64,000 nt of DNA. Source: Camarhynchus parvulus. Taxonomy: Eukaryota; Chordata; Aves; Passeriformes; Thraupidae. The notes under the pieces are model-generated. The model searched no databases. It was not told the DNA's origin and worked only from the letters and a program-made list of their open reading frames with translations. This document shows positions 10,510-25,264 of this stretch, piece by piece (positions within the stretch are counted from its first letter, which is position 1; each line of letters starts with the position of its first letter). Location: NCBI RefSeq assembly GCF_901933205.1, contig NC_044600.1, positions 11,756,501 to 11,820,500 on the forward strand, read 5' to 3'. The position numbers were made by a program, and so were the translations under genes.

Positions 10510-13500
10510 AATACTCGTTATTGGCAACGCGCATCCGATTGACCTTGGCACCTGCCAAGTTTCTCCCGAAATCCCTTCAGGGAAGGGTGGTCTCTCTCTC
10601 TGTGCGTGCATAGTGGTGCCTGATGCCACACTGGAGCTGGTCCCTGTGCTGGGTTGTCCCTTTGTCCCAGACTTGTACACCAGCCAGCCGAGGAAGTGCT
10701 CCAGCGTGATGTCTGGCCGCTCCAGGCTCCCCTCCTCCGGCGGGGAGTGCACTCGGCACGAGTGGCCCCTTTTGCTGGTCATTGAGGCGGTTTGCAGATC
10801 CAGTTTTCACCGATGCCAGAAAACGAGCCTTGTTTTAAACACGGCGAGGTGTTTAACGTGGAAGGCTGAGGGAATTCAGGCAGGAGAAGCCATGGCTTCA
10901 AAGCGAGCAGCATCTGAAAGAGATGGTGGGCCCAGGCTGGGAGGAGCGGGGTTGTTTGGGGCCCTGCAGCCCGAGGGGTGTCGAGGGGCTGGATTTTGCC
11001 TCTCCCCGCGCCCATCCGTTTGCGGCGTGGGCACGGCGTGTGCCAGCAGCGAACAGCCTGGGTATCTGTGTGCAGGGTTTGGCAAATCCCCGTCAAGGCT
11101 CCGTGCCGCTGATGCCCCACCTGCCCGGATCCGAGCCGGCGCCGGGGCTGCCCGAGAGGGGACGCTGCTTTCTCTTGTCTTGCTGGGCACGGTCGGGGAT
11201 GCCTGCACAGGGAGCCTGGAGGCCGGAGATCAGCAGGGGCTTTGCTGAGCGAGTCTCGGGCTGACATGGAGCGAGGAGGAGGGGGAGGAGGACGGGCTGT
11301 CGGGAGGGCCGGAGCCAGGCTGCTGCCTGCCTGCCCGAGCGGGAGAGATGGGTGACGGCTCCGGCTCCCCTGGCTCCTCTCGAGTGAATCCTCCTTCTCT
11401 GTGGCTGTCAGGCGGGGAGGAGGGGCTCGGGCGCAGCTCCGGAGCCACCCGGGAGGAGGACGCTGTGCCAGGGGAAGTGGAAGTGTGGCACATGGCTGCA
11501 GAGGAGCCTCGGCCTTCCAGTCACCGGTTACCCAACGATGTGATCAGAATGCGGTGTACATCAGGGGTCAGGGGTAATGGGTTGTAGGTCTGGCGCATGG
11601 ACAGGTGCGTTGTTCGAGGCCAGGGAGTGATGGTTGCCATGGCAGGTCATGTGCATGGAGGGGAAGGATTGCCCTGAGCCGGTGTTCTGCGGTGAGCATG
11701 GCTGGTGAGGGAGGGTGATGCTTGTGGCTGTGTGGAGCTGCATGGGTTGGAGCTGCATTCCTTGAGTGTGGAACTGGGTGCAGGAGCTGGTGGACAGGCA
11801 CGGTGCTGGGGCTGGGGGCTGGCTGGCTTCATAGGTGGGGGGCTGCAAGCAGCTGCCTCTGGGCTGCACAGGAGGTTGTTCTCTGAAGCAAGATGTGCAT
11901 GGATGGCATTTCTTCACTGAGTGACTCTGGATAACTAAAAGTAAGTCTCAGGAGCTCCTGTTACAGGATTAAGTTTCAGGCTTCATGGGCCACCACTTGC
12001 AGCAGCAACAGTTTGAGAACAGCTGTGGCAGCAGTGCTGCAGGAGGCAATACCCAGGGTGAGCTGCTTTGGTTGTCACAGGCCCTGGACTTGGGCCTCGT
12101 TCACCTCAGGGCTCTAACACGAACGTGCTGCCTTTTCATAGGGACTGATGGGGGGTTTGTGCCTTCTAAGCTCACAGGCCCAGTGAGACTGTGTAGGAGG
12201 GTTTCCCAGAAGTTGGAGAGCATTTTACTGCTGACTACTGGGAAGAGAACTTTACCTTTCCAGGTAGACTGTTGACAGAACAATTCCTCTGTAAGGATCT
12301 GACCAAAACTCAGAAAACATGTGGCAGTTGGAGTCTAGATTGTCCTGTGTGTCTTGGGCTGACTCACAAAGACTAGAAAAACAAAATTGGGCACAAGAGG
12401 TTGTCTTCCTCCAACCCCCTGTATTTCTTTGCAAGTTTTGTACATACAATTCCAGAGATAGATCAGACACATTCAACTCTGCAACATATTGTTGGCCATA
12501 GCAAATCCAGCTCTTGTGTTAGCCATCTACTGGCCTGGCAGCATTTGCTCCTAGAGGAGAGCTGGTTTGTGGGGATAGTCCCATTTTCAGTTCCTGTTCC
12601 CTTTGCCTGAAGCTTTCTTCTCTTTTTCTTTTAATACTTTAATTGTGACTGTGGATCCAAGCGTCCCTGGAGCTGCCTGTGTTCTGGGATCAAAACCAGC
12701 TGGGAATCTGAAGGTCTTTCAGATCTGCCTGCGGCTCCTCCTTCATTTTAGCCATGCCTGCACAGAACCGGTCGCAGGGGAGATGTTGCCAGATTTGGCT
12801 TCCGCTGCTGCTCTGGTTGGACTCCCTGTGACTTTGGGACATTAACAGTGCTGTCACTTCGTGCTTCTCTGGTTTGAGTACTGATTTCTCTTCTTGCTGT
12901 GCTGCACAGTGGGCAGGCAGAAGCTCACTGTGACCTTCCTCTTTCATTACCATCCTTAGCTCATGCCAAAGGTGCTTGAAGCTTTTCTCCAAGAACTTAA
13001 TGGGGATGGCAGCGGTAGAAAGGAGAGAGAAGAACATGAATTTCACCTGCAGAAATAAACTTTTTCATTCACTAGTGCTATTTTGTATTTAGCTAGCATT
13101 TTCTCCCTGTACCTCTATTTTGCCTTTTACCTTTCAGACACAAATAGTTGAGCTTGTGGATCTTCCCTTATGTTTGCTTTGATTTTTCTGTTACTTGAAG
13201 AATGACACTAGGCTGAGTGGTAATTAGTAGGTTTCACTGGGCCGGGGTCAGCACAGGTAGAGACACTGATGTGAATGTCTTCTCTCAGAACTGCTGTCGC
13301 TGGTTGTCTCCTGCTCCTAGCAGTAATTTTATAATGGAAAAATATGATAAAATTGTATGGTTTGCTAGTGGATAGTCTCAGTGCTGCAGATTGTTTCCTG
13401 GTGAACATCAGCAGCTGTGGCTTGTATGCAGTGAACAGCAAGAGTGTCAGTGTGCTTTGTTGGAGATTGCCAAAGGATTCTCATTTTGCCTGTTCAGTTG

Positions 13501-16500
13501 CACTGCTCCAACTTAGCCCTGACAGTGCATTGTTTGTAAGTTGGCTTCCTGGGTTTCTGAGGCAGGGAATTGGGCTGCAAGGTGGCACTCACTGCCTCAG
13601 GTGGTGTGGGAGGTGGCAGGTTGGGTGCACCTTACTCTGGACAAGCACCATGGCATCCACCCTGGCAGTGCTGCTGACAGGCATCCAGGAAGCCTGTGAT
13701 GTTGTTGATGCAGTCTCATGTCCCCCTTTTCTGGAGCTCTTGACCCCAGGAAGCCCTGGGCAGGGGACAGACAGGCCTACAAGTGCTCCAGGTTGTTGGC
13801 TTCTGGGTTGGGAGGATCTTTTTGTCAGCATATAGCACCAGCCCTACCTGCAAGTCTGGCTCTTGGAGCACTGGGCTAGGTGCACATCCAGGTGCTCTGA
13901 TGTCCTGTCTTGTATCATTCCTTCCAGAGGCAGACTTGGAAATCATGTCCCTCTTAAAGAGGGGCATGTCCTGCTCAGTTAGGAAACCTCTGTTGTGAAT
14001 GTTGCTTTGTTTTGCTCTAAAGGCTTACTGTTATGGCTGTGTGCATTAAGTGTTCAAGGGTAAAATTGTGTTGTTATATATTCAGTGTGCTCATTTCCCA
14101 ACATTAGTTTTATTGTCAGATGCTTATCTAGTAGTGTACCAACAGATGTGACTGAGTCTTGAGTGATGCAGAGCAAAGCATGTCTCTGCCCTGGAGTCTG
14201 TGCTGCCAGTTCCACAGTTGGAAGAGTATTCAGTGCCTCCACGTGCTGGATTTGGGGCTTGGTGTGGTGCTGATGCAGCACTGTAAGGGTCAAAGTTGGG
14301 GAATGGCAGAGGTAAGGTTGGATACACATCCTTTGCTCTGCTCTGATCATATGTACTTTCTTATTTCCTTTAGAAGCAGATTAAGGCAGTTTGGATCCAA
14401 AACATACACAAAGAATCTTTGGGTAATTTCATGTTTGTTTATTGTCCTGGTGGCAAAAGTGTGCTTTCTCAGGGAATGGAAACAAACATTTGGATGTGAC
14501 CCTTTGACTTCTGAAAGTGACGCCTGGCACATGGACCACTGAGCTGTGTGCTGTGGTCCAGCTTGCTCCTCCTGCACATGCTTTGCTTTGCCACAGCTCA
14601 AGGTACTGCAATGTCATTTTTGTCCAGCCATAGATGCCCATAAGCCTGAAACAAACTACCATTTCAACACTGCAGTACAGCACAGACTCCAGAGCCAAAC
14701 CATTCTCATTTCCTCTCTAATCCTCAAGTGTTGAAAATGCTCTGGCACCATAGCAGGCTCAGTGTTGCTCTGCAGGGTGTATGCACAGTTCGCTGCGTGT
14801 GACGAGGGCAGTACTAAAACATTTAAACATTTCTTGCCATGTCACCTGGGTGGACTCATTTCTCCAGACAGTGTTGTTGAAGGGGCAGCAGTTGTACCCT
14901 CACCCCCAGCCTCTGTCCATTTGCTGGCATCAGAAAATCAGTTTCCCTATTTAGAAACAGCCCTGGAAAGTACTTCTCTGTGTCTCTTGAGGGGAGTGAA
15001 AGGCCTAATGTTTTCCATTTTCTGTCTGCTACTTCTCTATTCCCTATTGTGAAGGAGAAAATCCTCCAGATCAGAAATTTTCTAGGCGCTTCCCTGCAGA
15101 GAGTCTTGATTCAACCTGCAGTGCCCAGATGCCAGCTCATATTTATCAGGTGCATCCAGCCACTCCCCAGATGAACCACAGGGCTGCTGGCGCATGGTAA
15201 ACCTGAGAGGGAAAAACTGTTGGCACACAATTAAAATCCTGGGCATTTGCTAAAGCTGTTTTTAAAGTCTCCTGCCCTCACAGGCAGAAGATTGTGGGCT
15301 TGGATTTGGGTTGCTCTTGATGTGTCACCAGAAAAACTGTCATGTGTGTGTTTGCAGAAATGGAGGCTTGGGAAAGGCTTTTAATTGTGATTCCACTCTG
15401 CATAACACAGATTGTCAGGCTTTAAGCTCAGGTTTGTTCATATCAGGGGCAGACATTGATACCACAGCTCCTATTGGTGCATGAATATTTTAACAACTGA
15501 AACGATGCCTGCTCCAGAAAAGAGCTGCTTACATCCACGTTTGATCTCTTTAGCAAGCCTAGGCAGCTCAGGGTGGCATTTCCTACAGATGTGGGGTACA
15601 TCAGCTGTGCTGTGCTCTTACTCTTTCTTCCTTCCAGAGAATTCAAGCTGGGAAGAAGGGAGATTTCTAGTAAAAGACTAAAACAGACAGAATTTGCTCC
15701 CTGATTTGTTTATTTTTGAGGAAGGTGCCTTGCACTTTGTAGGATGAATGGACCAGAAAGAGGTGGGGTAATATTTGGAAGTATCTAGAGTGGCAGTCTG
15801 TGGGGATAGTCTTCTCCTTTAATTTCTGCCCTACGGCCTGTGCTACAACTTCTCTCCATTTTCTTCTCTCTCCACTTCTTGCACTAGGGGAATGCAGAAT
15901 CCCCCTCTTTAGGGGCACTAATGAATAATGGTTAGCATTTCAGAAGGAGTAAGCTGAGAGTGGAGTCTTATTCTTTTCTGCAGTATATTGACAGTTCACA
16001 CACAGAGGTTGTTCTTGAAATCTATTGTGATACTGAAATGCTGGAACCTCTGCTCTCTTTGTGTGTTTCTGAAGTAAATTGTCCACAAAGCATCTCCAAT
16101 TAGGGGGCATTTCTATGCCATAACTTGTAATGTGAACAGAGCTTTTGAACAACCTGATCTTCAGGACATGCCTTGTCTTCTCCCATGGTCTGTGGAGCAC
16201 TGTGGACACTCAAGGTGAATGCCAGTCTTCTTCATGTAGTAAGGAGAAGCAACTGGTTACAAGGTAGTTTTCCAGTTCTAAGTCCTTGGTTTGGTAAGCT
16301 CTCTTTCCTCTCCATTAGTGAACCCAGCGGCATGTGGATGAAGTTTTCAGGCCCACACATGGCACAGGAGATCTGGTACCTGATTCTTGAGTACTTTTTG
16401 AGCTGCATTTCATGTTGTTTGCATTGCTGATCTCAGCAGAATGGCAGAGCCTGCCCTCATGGGTATACCTGAACACATGTGACTGTTTGAGGGTTGCATC

Positions 16501-19500
16501 TATCCTGACTGTAATTGCTTGTGTACTGAAACAGGAATCACACATAGCTGCCGATGTACCCACAAGCAGTCTGGTAAACATAATCCCAAAATCAACCCAT
16601 AATAGGACTGGCTTTTGGGCAAGGAGAGGAAAACGTTGTGCTCTTGCATAATCCAACAGCCTCTAAAGCACAAGTTCTCATCAGGCTGATGGCTTTGGTT
16701 GGTGTGGTCATTAGGCAGAAGACACCTTGCACTGGTCTGCCCTGCAGTGCTGGTGGGGTGTTGTGTTGTGATCCATGGAGCTGGCTGTGTCTGACTCCTG
16801 ATCCCCCTTGCCATGGAAGAGGCAGCTCAAGCTCCCTTCTGTGCTCACTGGAATTTTGAATGTTGGTGCCAGAAGGCAGTGAGCAGTAGGTGCATGCATC
16901 TAGTATTATTCTGCACTCTGAGGATCTCAAAGCATATTTTCTGTGAAAACTGTTTCAAAGATCTACAATAAATGCCTAAAAGTCAGGCCTGGAAAAAAAG
17001 CAGAGATGTGTTAAGGCAGGGTCTGACTGCTCCAGGGGGGCTGGGTGCCAGGTTGACTCATGTCAAACACACTGGAAACAAAAGGATGAAGTCAGATGCC
17101 CAAGGTCATCAGTAGGGTGCTGTCAGAGCAATGAAAGATAGCAGTTAGAAGTAAACATGATTGAAGTTTTGTGTCCGGAACTCACTGTGGGGAATAGTTG
17201 TGTTGGTGTGGCTGGACATCTTGAAAACCTAGGCTAGTAGGTGCCTAAATGGGTTCATGGCAACTAATAAGAGCAATTTCCATCCAGCAGTGCCAGGGAG
17301 AGAAGAGCCCTGGCACCCCTGAGGCCACAAGGCTCATTTGAGAGACGCAAAGTGAAGGAGGGACATGCTGGATGGAGAATTGCCACTTGTGATACATTAG
17401 GTGTTAAATGCATCTGACACAGGAAGCTTGTGAAAAGGTCTGGATTCAGGATGTGCTTGTGCTTAGCAGAAGTGTTCTGTTCTGTGACTGCTGTGAGCAG
17501 AAAGACAAGCCCCCCCAGTCCCTGCTCAGCTGTTGCAGGCTGGTGCCAAGCCAAGTGTTGTCAGGTAGCCATTGCACTGTGCACAAGTGGCCTCGGAATG
17601 CTGTGAGATCTGGAGTGGAAGATGTGGGGATCCCTGGGCACTGAGGGTTTAAAGGCGCTTCAGACCCTTTGCTTTGCCTTTTGCTTGTAAGTGTTTGGGA
17701 GAGGTGTCCTTGTATGCGTATATACCATATGCAGATGGATTTTGAGTTGTGTGTTTTGTCTGAATTTAGAAAAGGAGCGATTTGAAGAAAGAATCCTCCA
17801 GGAAATGCTGCTTTTGCAAGCACAGGCCTCTTGACTGTGATTTGTGGGGGAGGAAGGAGTGGGAATGAGGGGGAGGTTCACTGAGGTTTTCTTCTTTCTT
17901 GTTGCGTTTTGGGAAAACTCCAGCCAAGGCCCACATACAGTCGGATGAATCAGCCTCCCTTTTGCCATAAGTAATTGGCAGCTGTAGCTGCAATGCAGTT
18001 TTGATATATGCCTAATACACTTTTCCTTAGTTAATTGAGAAGATACACTGCAGTAGATGTATGATGTTGAGTTGGCCTTTGTATGGAGTCTTTGAGCTAG
18101 TAGGGAGATACTGTAGGCTGCTCCTTGAGAGATTGGAATTTGATGCAAATGATATTCCATACTCTAGTCTGAAGGCTGTCATTGCTGTTCATCTGCTACA
18201 GAAAATACATTTCCTGTCTCATACACGTGTAGAGAGCACTGTAAGTTGGCACATGGCACTGTTACTCAGTGCAGGGTTTCCTTGGAAGAGTCTGATTTTA
18301 TAACAACTTCAACAGAATATTCATGCTCTTAGATGAGTGGCTGTTCCTGTGCTGACAAATAAAGCATTTTGGCCTTCTCATATTCCTGTAACAAAATGAA
18401 AATCACTTGTTTTCTAAAGCATCTGGTGCCAATTCAGACTCAGAGCTTTCTGTGTCTGCTTTAGGATTTCCACTGGGCTCGGAAAACTTACCAGACAAGC
18501 TCAGCATTCACCACTGGAAGAATCTGGAGTAACTGGAGGGCTTTCTTGTCCTGGAAACAGGACATGGAGCAGTTGCCCTTGGCAGGCTAAGACTTGCCAA
18601 ATGCCTTGTATTTCCTGTTGGAAGTCTATTTTTCCATGGAAGGACTATATTACTTTTGCAACTGTAGTATCTGTTGGTAAATATTGGCTTTAATAAAATG
18701 CACTTCACTTCAGCAGAATATCAGCAGTGCAGTGAAATAAGTGTGCTGTACTGGGGCAGTGGCATCAGTATTCTTTTACTGTTTTCAGTGGTGAATACTG
18801 TACCTATTATTTTCAAAGCATTTGAAAATTCATTAGAAATAAGTCCCTTTGAGGAACCTGTAGTCACAAATGTGATTAGCTCAGCCTTGGAGTTTTAGTC
18901 ATGACCAAAGCTTCACTAAATGTTGTCTAAAAAGAAAGAATAATGGACTTGAATTATTCTTACATGGGATTGCTTCATATGAAGGCAGCATATGGCCTTC
19001 CTCCCTCCAGTTGTTCTGAAGTGGAAGAAAACAAGTACAAATGTAAAGTTTTCACAAGGAGCAACTGAAACAGTTGGCTGCGTAGCATTTTGCACTTGAA
19101 GTGAAACAGAAATGGCTCTTTTTGCCATGTACCTTTGTAGGGTACAGAAAGAACTGTTGTATGTCTGAACATACAAACAGGTAGAAAGCAGCATACTCCT
19201 TTCCATGCATAGTTGGCAGAGGAGCACTGCTACTTGTTTGATTCAATGTGTTACATGTGACTGCAGAGGGGTTATCCTGAGGCCACTTGGGCTGTGCTCC
19301 TTCTCTCTCCCCTTCACCGGACAAGTGTTTCATGTTTTCTTAAGAATACCTTTAAATGGACATTATTTTACCTTGTTTTGAAAAGGAACTGGTATTTTTA
19401 CAGCTCAGGCTGATATATAACTAACCTTTTTCTTTCCTGAACAAGGTCATTACATCATGATGCAGTAATCCTGTCTGTGGGATAAACCATCCTCTCTCTG

Positions 19501-22500
19501 TGTCTCTGTCTGCTGCTTTTATCTATGTTTGTGTGCACGGTGGGGAGGAGGCATGAGGGGAGAGAAAAAGTTTTGATTCTGGCCAGTTAAACTGTGTTTA
19601 GGGAGAATAATACGTGGGTTGTGAGATGCAAAGGGCTGTTGTCTCAGAGCTATTGCTTTGATACTTTATCCACAAAGAGAAGCTCCACAGTCTCAAGTCA
19701 GAAGAGCCTGGGGATGAAATTACACCTTTGTCAGGCTATGACAGGTTAAACTTTATGGAGATGCAGGTAGCAAATTATCCACAGACTGAATTGCAAAGGA
19801 GGGCTTTGAAATGGGCTTTAAAAACCTGCTGGGGAGATTAAGTGGATAAAAATATTTAGTTCTTGTGCCCCTCTTTTTGTCATAATACTCAAAGCAATCT
19901 GTGAAGGAAGGAGGGACAATGTTGTCTTGGTCTCAGCCCCGAGGAAGCTGAGGAATGGAGTAATGGCACTATGGGTGGAACAGGGAAAAACAAGAGCCAG
20001 CAGCAGGACCCAACCATTGTGCTGCCTGTCTCATGCCCTGGCCATTAGACTAAGCTGCCTCCCTGCTTGTTGCAGTTTCTAATTTGTCTTGGATGTGTCT
20101 GTGCACTTTTTCCCAAGTCAGTTTACACCACAGTATGTCATTTATGGCTAGCCTGGGGTGTGCCCAGTGAGGTATGGTTCATAACTATTTTTGATTCACT
20201 TACAAAGGGATTAGGTGACGTGGTTGCCTGGACAGCAGGGGCTGTACTTGGTGACCCAGTGGGTCTCTCCCAGTCCTGTGTAACCTGAGATGATGCCATC
20301 TAAGCTGCAGCAAGATGCCAGTGATGTAATTTCAGACTGTCTGGCCCGAGCACCAGTGAAGGCAGGGAGGCTGCACGTGTGTAAGACGGGCTGAAGCAGA
20401 AGATAGACAGGGTTTGATTCAAAATGAAACCAGGTAACTGAGGAAAGTAGAGCAGGTGTATTAGTTGTTGACTCCATCTTCCACCTGCTCTGAGGGGAAA
20501 TAGCCCATGCTTATTTTACTGAACAGCTCTGAGTCTGTTGCAGATTAAGACGAATAACTAAGTTGAGTCATCAAGTTGTAGTGTCTCAACAAACTACTTA
20601 AAAAGATGTCAGGTCCTCTCTGTGGGTGGGTGCTAAAGTGGCAGAACTATTAGAGAAACATTTAAAATCACATGAAGACTTCACTGTTAGCATCATGCCA
20701 GGTTTATGGCAGTGCTAGAGCATGTGTCTTCCCGGCTGGAGGTGACAGACACCCGTGGCTGTCAGCAGGACAGGGCTATGATGGACTCCTTGCAGGTCAT
20801 GCTGGCGTGGGCACAGTGCTGCACTCACATGCTTTTGCAGCTCTCAGAGCAGCAACATGCATCAACTTGCTTAGAGTGCAGGCAGAGAGCTCAGATCAGG
20901 CTGTGCCCGTTTGTGGAAACTTAGCTATGGCTGAGCAGTCCCTGCTCCAGTCAAAAGGGACACCAGTAATAACCACTATATCCTCAAGATAACATTTCTA
21001 TCCTTTGTACTTGTCCTTAATTTATTAGATCCCCAAATGCAAGAGTCTCCTTATGGAGATTACATGGCTGACAGTATTTGCATCCATGTTTTATCTGTAC
21101 TGACTGTTGGTGCAGGTAGGCTCTGTGTAGTGTGGTCCAATGTCTGTGTTTTAATGGAGAAGGGACGATTTCTAAATTAGATTAATTTATTATCTTATTT
21201 TGTAATTTTCTGTTACTGGAAAAATTCTAGCAAATAAGTGTGTACTAATTTATTTGGATTATTGTTTTGCATCTGTTGTATTCAGTGCAGGGTCTCAGTG
21301 TAGTGCAGATGAGAATGTTTGGGCTCAAATTCCAAGGTGATGACCATGTTTGAGAGAAACCATGGCCAAAGCAGGTCTTCCCATTGACTGACTTTTCATC
21401 AGCCATTCGTTATGGTAGTTTTGATCTTTTGTTTCCCTGCCAGGCTAAATTTCAAAGCAGCATTGATTTTTGTTTCTTCATGTGACTTGTGATTTGCTGA
21501 GTTACAGGTGACAGCAGCTTTCCCCGATCCTTAAGGGGTCATTCTGCATATATATGTGTGTTTAAAAGCTGCAGAATTACATTTTAAAAGCAAAGTCCGC
21601 TAAACATGCTTAGCTGAGTGTAACACCTTCCCTTTTGCACTTAATTTTAAAGCCAAATATTATAAAAACAACTGTCTGCTTTGATGTGGGTTCCTGATTT
21701 TCTCATTGAAGCCATTAATATTGCATGCCCAGTTTCTCCATGGTGGATGTCAGTGCTCTGTAACAGCAGCTATCTGTGAGAAAGGAGCTGCTTCCTGGCA
21801 TGGAGTAAAATTTAGGCCAGCTGTGGATGCTGGAACCACATCTTAGAGACTCTTCCTCTGGGCTCTCCCTTCCCTGTGCTTTGCCTGAGCAGAATTTCTG
21901 GTACCCAGAATCCCACAGCCTGTGGAGCTGCATTTCTGTGTTAATGTCTGAGCCTCACACTCCGAAGAGAGAGGGTAGGGCCTGAATTACTGCCACACTG
22001 TGCTTGTGCTGGTGGCATTCCAGAAGGTTCCCCTCAGCTCAAGGGCTTGCCCATGCTCTTGTTAAGTTTGAGCAGTACTTGGAGTATCTCCCCCTGCACC
22101 CATTCAGCACAAGTGGTGTTTTATGGGTCTAATAAAACAAGTGAAAATGCAATTGCAACTCTGGCCTGATAATTCAGGGGAAGCCAGGTTTTCTGTGGGT
22201 TTTTTTCTGTCACATTGGGAGAAACATTATCTCTCTGCCCTTTAGCTTTAATTTCTAGGCATATAACCAGGTTAGAATTGAGAGAGCAGGGGAAAATGAA
22301 CAAACTTTAAGCAGCATCCCAGCTAAGTCTTAGATACAGAGGATGTGTGTCTTGCCCTGTGTTCAATTGTTTTGCAGTTGAACTTCTGGGATCTGAATGC
22401 ATTTCCAAGCCTGTGTCAGAGTTCTCACAGAGAGGACCTGGCAGAGATTACCGTCAGCAAAAAAATTGTTTGTCAGTACCATTTTCTTAGTCTGAGTTAA

Positions 22501-23660
22501 CTACCTTGGGGTGTCATGACACACCTTCTAGCCTAGAGGATACTCCTTATGAAAAACAATGATCATTGGGCAAATTCTGCCTTCAATTATGTGGTCTGAC
22601 CTCAGCTTTTCATTTAATTTACAGCATTGGGGTTTATAAAATAGCTGTGTTTAATAATGCATCAATTCTTGCGTTGATGTGACATCCTAGATGGCATTTC
22701 CAATCAGAACATGGTCTCAGGATTTCTACTGTCTTCCGGCACACATTCTTCCTTTCTGTGGCTGCCTTCAAAGTTCTTTCCCTCTCACAAGATTTCATTT
22801 CTCAAGAGTTCTTGGGACAGGCATTTTCAGATCACTGCAGGCATAGGCCAGTTACTCAGAAAAGGGCTTCAACCCTGGAGGTGCTTCCTTATAGACAGTG
22901 GAAAGAATACACGGTTCTGCTCTCTATGCAGTCTTTGGAAGAATGGAAACTTGGTTTTGAGGGCAAACAAACCTTCTGCAAAGACTTGGGAAGTGATCCA
23001 TATTCATCTCCATTTACACAGTCTTCAGTATCAGTTTTGTCAGACTGGGATCATATGTTGCACTTTATGGTATAACACCCCTGGATGTAAATTAGATCAA
23101 GACACTCTTACAGTTTGCAGCAGCCAAAGTTATATTAGTGCTGATGATAATTGCTGAAAGAGTATAATGATTACCCAGATAATCATGGCTGAGTTCCATC
23201 AGAAATGCTGAACGTTCACCTTCTGATAGGGCCCAGCTTTCAACTGATGTGAGACTTTGCTGAGCTGGGGATGTAAAAGCCCAGAAAACTGGCACAGATT
23301 CTGTCTTGGTGGCTTTTCAGATACTGGCCACATGGAAATGTTTTGTGGGATTAGAAGATAGATTAGGACAGGGTCTGTGCATTTTTTCCCTCAGACTTCT
23401 ATGCCACAGAAGTCAGTGGAACTAGTCAGAGCTGAAGGGGCAGAGCAGCTTTCCTCTTCAGCTCACAAGTCATCAGAGATTTGTATTATCTGATGTGAAT
23501 CCTGTTTCAGACTTAAAGGAATGCAGTCCCAAATCCTTCAGCAGCTTCCAATTTTTTCATATACCAGGTACCAGAACCACTGTTTAACTACTGCTGTGGT
23601 GGTCTTGGAGGCCAGAACCTGAATGGTCTGTGGAAGCACCAGGAGCTGTCTCAGTCGTGT
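10510..23660 (+). other. PAK3: Presumed large 5' intron, first part; no coding sequence seen
   Basis: Beyond the island shoulder (to about 11,480) the DNA returns to ordinary composition. The longest open frame (10613-11248, + strand) lies in GC-rich shoulder sequence and shows no recognisable domain. No exon, LTR, CR1 or RNA gene is recognised. Additional non-coding PAK3 5' exons could lie here but cannot be called without transcripts. Confidence 0.5.
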
Positions 23661-23664
23661 AGTG

Positions 23665-23836
23665 TCACAGAATCAGAGAATGGCTTGGGTTGGAAGGGAC
23701 CTTAATGGTCATCTGGTTCCAACTCCTTGCCGTGGGCAAGGACACCTTTCAGGAGAGCAGCTTGCTCAGAGTCCCAACCACCTTGGCCTTGAACACTTCC
23801 ACAATAGGGGCATCCACTTTTCTGGGCAACCTGTTA
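23665..23836 (-). mobile_element. CR1 LINE 3'-end fragment, antisense
   Basis: The stretch starts with TCACAGAATCAGAGAATGG and continues with GGTTGGAAGGGACC. This is the reverse complement of a CR1 3' end with its ATTCTATGA-like tail. The fragment is about 170 bases and runs into unrelated sequence near 23,836. It differs from the 25.3 kb copy, so it is probably another subfamily. It is a 5'-truncated, inactive copy, as most bird CR1 insertions are. Confidence 0.85.
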
Positions 23837-25264
23837 AAAATACGGAATGATTCATGAATTTAGGTGGGTTCTTGGTAGTGAAGATGTCAATCTTGGCCAG
23901 GCCCTGAAGCTGATGTCCCAGGTATATGTCCTCAGTAAGTCTAAGTAACTTCTGCTTGGAAGACGAGTAGAAGTATTTGCTTCCCACATGGATGAGGCAC
24001 ATGCAACTGGAGATAGATTTCCATGGGACCTGACCACTGCCTTCCATGTGCACCTGAAATGGGCAGTAATTTCTCTGCTGTATTACTCAATCCCATCATA
24101 TCCTTTAGAAATTTATGGATAAGATGTTTAGCACAGGAATTTTTTCCCAGGGAGTTCCAGGTATGGATTCAGGTGGAGGCCTTGCACAAAGAGCAAATGA
24201 GCTGTGCAGTGAGGTCTGGAAGTGTTTTCTAATCAGGCTGGTATGTCTTTCTGAAGGAAGAGTAAGAAAAGCTTTGTTTTCACAAAGAGGACATGGAGGC
24301 TCTCTGTTTTGTGGTAGATGCTATTTGTTGACTCCTTCATAAAATCCTTGATGGAAGAAAGAACTTTTTATGGTGGAAAGTGCTCATGCCAAGTAAAACA
24401 AGAGGTGGTGGCTTGAAATAGAATTAAGTATTTCTAGGAGAAGCATGAATTGTGTTCTATTTTCAATGCATGCCTTAATACCACATCTTAGAGTTTCCTT
24501 GATAGCATTTCTAATCAGCAGGCTCTTATCCATTCCCTACCACTATTAGTTGCAGCTTAATGATACATAATTGTATTGGTTCTTTATCACTCAACTTGCC
24601 AAGTTGTTAATGTCTTGGAATGCAGGATGGATTTATTGCCTCACTGTCTCTTGATGTTCTGCAATGCAAACACATATTTTGCCAAAGCCTTTGGGAAGGT
24701 GCATTATCAGAAATTGTAGACAGCTGCACACCTAGAAGTAAAGGTGTTGCATACTGATCATCTTGCTAAGTCCTTTTAATGTCGCATTGTCCTACATTCA
24801 CAGAGTTTGGTAAGAAGGAGATTAGTGAGAAAACTGAATGATAAACACTCATTTTTGATTTGTGCACATACATACACATGAATTGAATTTTTGACAGCTG
24901 TTGCCAGCAGAACATCAAAGCAAATTTTTTACTGAGGTCAGCAGGTAAAGAGTACAGGTGTGTAATTCCTGGGGCACCAGAGCAGCTGCAGTGTTCTCTG
25001 CTGGGGCAGGTGGTGATGCTGCAGCTGGACAGGAGTGCATCTCTTCTCCATGGAAGTCAGCCTGGGCCTGCTGCTCAGTAGGGCACTTGTTGCTGGAGAT
25101 GTCTGTGCCTTGTGCTGATGTGCCAGCTGGAAAGGCAAACTCAGGAGCACCTTTCAGAACTGCAAGCACAGCTTTGGCAGCAGAGTGGATGTTGCTTTGG
25201 TCTTCTGTCTTAAAAAAAAATTGAAGGTGATCCGTGCTGTCAGTGTTGGAGGAGGAATCATTCA

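Noticed and set aside
10613..11248. 211-codon open frame in the CpG-island shoulder
   Set aside because: GC-rich DNA has few stops. The product shows no domain, overlapping frames of similar length occur on both strands, and there is no splice context.
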